A stretch of DNA of 64,000 bases from Haemonchus contortus (Eukaryota > Nematoda > Chromadorea > Rhabditida > Trichostrongylidae): the NCBI GenBank assembly GCA_000469685.2, contig LS997566.1, positions 19,019,545-19,083,544 on the forward strand. Reading direction: 5' to 3'. The notes under the pieces were generated by a model. The model did not search any database, had not been told where the DNA came from, and was given only the letters and a program-made list of their open reading frames with translations. The position numbers were made by a program, and so were the translations under genes. Positions 63,295 to 64,000 of this stretch are shown piece after piece. Numbering within the stretch: position 1 is the first letter of the stretch; every line of letters starts with the position of its first letter.

Positions 63295-63545
63295 TGGGTC
63301 CACGTGTAGCCGCAAGGGTCCAGATCGATCGCGAGGGCGGGAAATTCGGTGGCGAAATACTTATGAGAGAAGGCCCGAGGGAGAGTGGAAAACTCGTGTG
63401 CGCTTATTCGCCGGGTGCAAAGATAAGACGCATCGCTGAGTCCTCTCCTTTGGATTAACAATAAGTGAGACGCCTCATAGCCGCCGACGACTCTCACTCT
63501 ATCCACGAGTAACTGCCTCGCCCCCATCGCCAACTCTCCCAGCAT
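63295..63545. other. GC-rich segment, nature unknown
   Basis: About 250 bases clearly richer in GC than the surroundings (GATCGCGAGGGCGGGAAATT, CCTCATAGCCGCCGACGACT). It could be a promoter or first exon of the next gene or a repeat end. No exon can be defined. The rest of the window to 64000 is AT-rich and without recognised features. Confidence 0.3.
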
Positions 63546-64000
63546 TTTTTATTACTTGCATGCCGTGTCATTTTTTGTTATTGTTACTGTTTGTTCATAC
63601 CAACAACTTTTTAGTAAGTCGCGTTTTTCCCGTACGCGCTCAAAAGAAATGCCTGTGCTAGTACATCTAGGAACATTCATGTATATATCGTTTCAATTGT
63701 ATGAATACGTATATGAATGTACGCACATATCATTTGTATAAATATACTTATAGATACATTTATAATTATGTTATTAATAGTAGTTCTACTTAAAAGGGTG
63801 GTCTGAACATGACATGCTCTAATAAGCCCGAGTATCACACATACATTAACAGGCAAATCTAACATAGTTTCAGACCTCAATAAAAATGCAATATGTGGTT
63901 CTCACTAGCCGCATATGGCGGTTTTATTGTTTCTATAAAATATCGTTTTCTTTGTGTTTTTCTTTTACTCACATTTGTTAATTGTAGTTATTTCGAAATG

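Overview
This window looks like draft genome of a parasitic-type nematode; a strongylid or hookworm-like worm is my inference. Long AT-rich introns and intergenic DNA surround short exons. Exons have worm-type acceptors (tttcag or tttag) and GTAAGT/GTGAGT donors. The DNA is crowded with decayed Tc1/mariner, Tc3, Helitron, RTE, SINE and MITE copies. No bacterial-type operon, rRNA array or CRISPR is visible.

One host gene dominates: an intron-rich L-asparaginase (60 kDa lysophospholipase-type) with C-terminal ankyrin repeats on the + strand. I resolved 17 exons between 39597 and 51263 whose phases all agree. Two upstream exons (28288-28418 and 37392-37495) join in phase and extend the N-terminus. 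An alternative first exon at 38990-39073 also joins in phase, next to a GC-rich stretch with a perfect TGACGTCA. A third coding-like exon (16796-17095) probably belongs to the same gene, but at least one linking exon between 17095 and 28288 is missing from my model. The N-asparaginase lobe, with TGGTIG and HGTDT, is followed by the C-lobe and then ankyrin repeats. The likely role is cytosolic asparagine hydrolysis.

Layout: 1-10.8 kb is mostly unannotatable, with a complete mariner at 1653-2907. 10.8-13.8 kb holds a MITE and a short Helitron. 16.8 kb has an orphan exon. 18.3-23.4 kb has four copies of one tRNA-derived SINE. 26.4-28.0 kb is a Helitron carrying a 144-bp tandem array. 28.3 kb has an N-terminal exon, then a 375-bp fold-back, a Tc3-like element (30422-31989), a second fold-back and a TA-flanked MITE (32340-32866). 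37.4-51.3 kb is the rest of the asparaginase gene, with palindromes, RT scraps and a Helitron 5' end in its introns. 53.4-58.7 kb is a nested pile: an RTE copy broken by a MITE, then a Tc3-like element containing SINE-like DNA and a dead Tc1. 58.9-60.1 kb is an RTE reverse-transcriptase remnant on the - strand. 62.8-63.2 kb is a CR1-like endonuclease fragment.

All transposases and reverse transcriptases seen here are interrupted by stops or frameshifts. The asparaginase is the only gene I consider intact.
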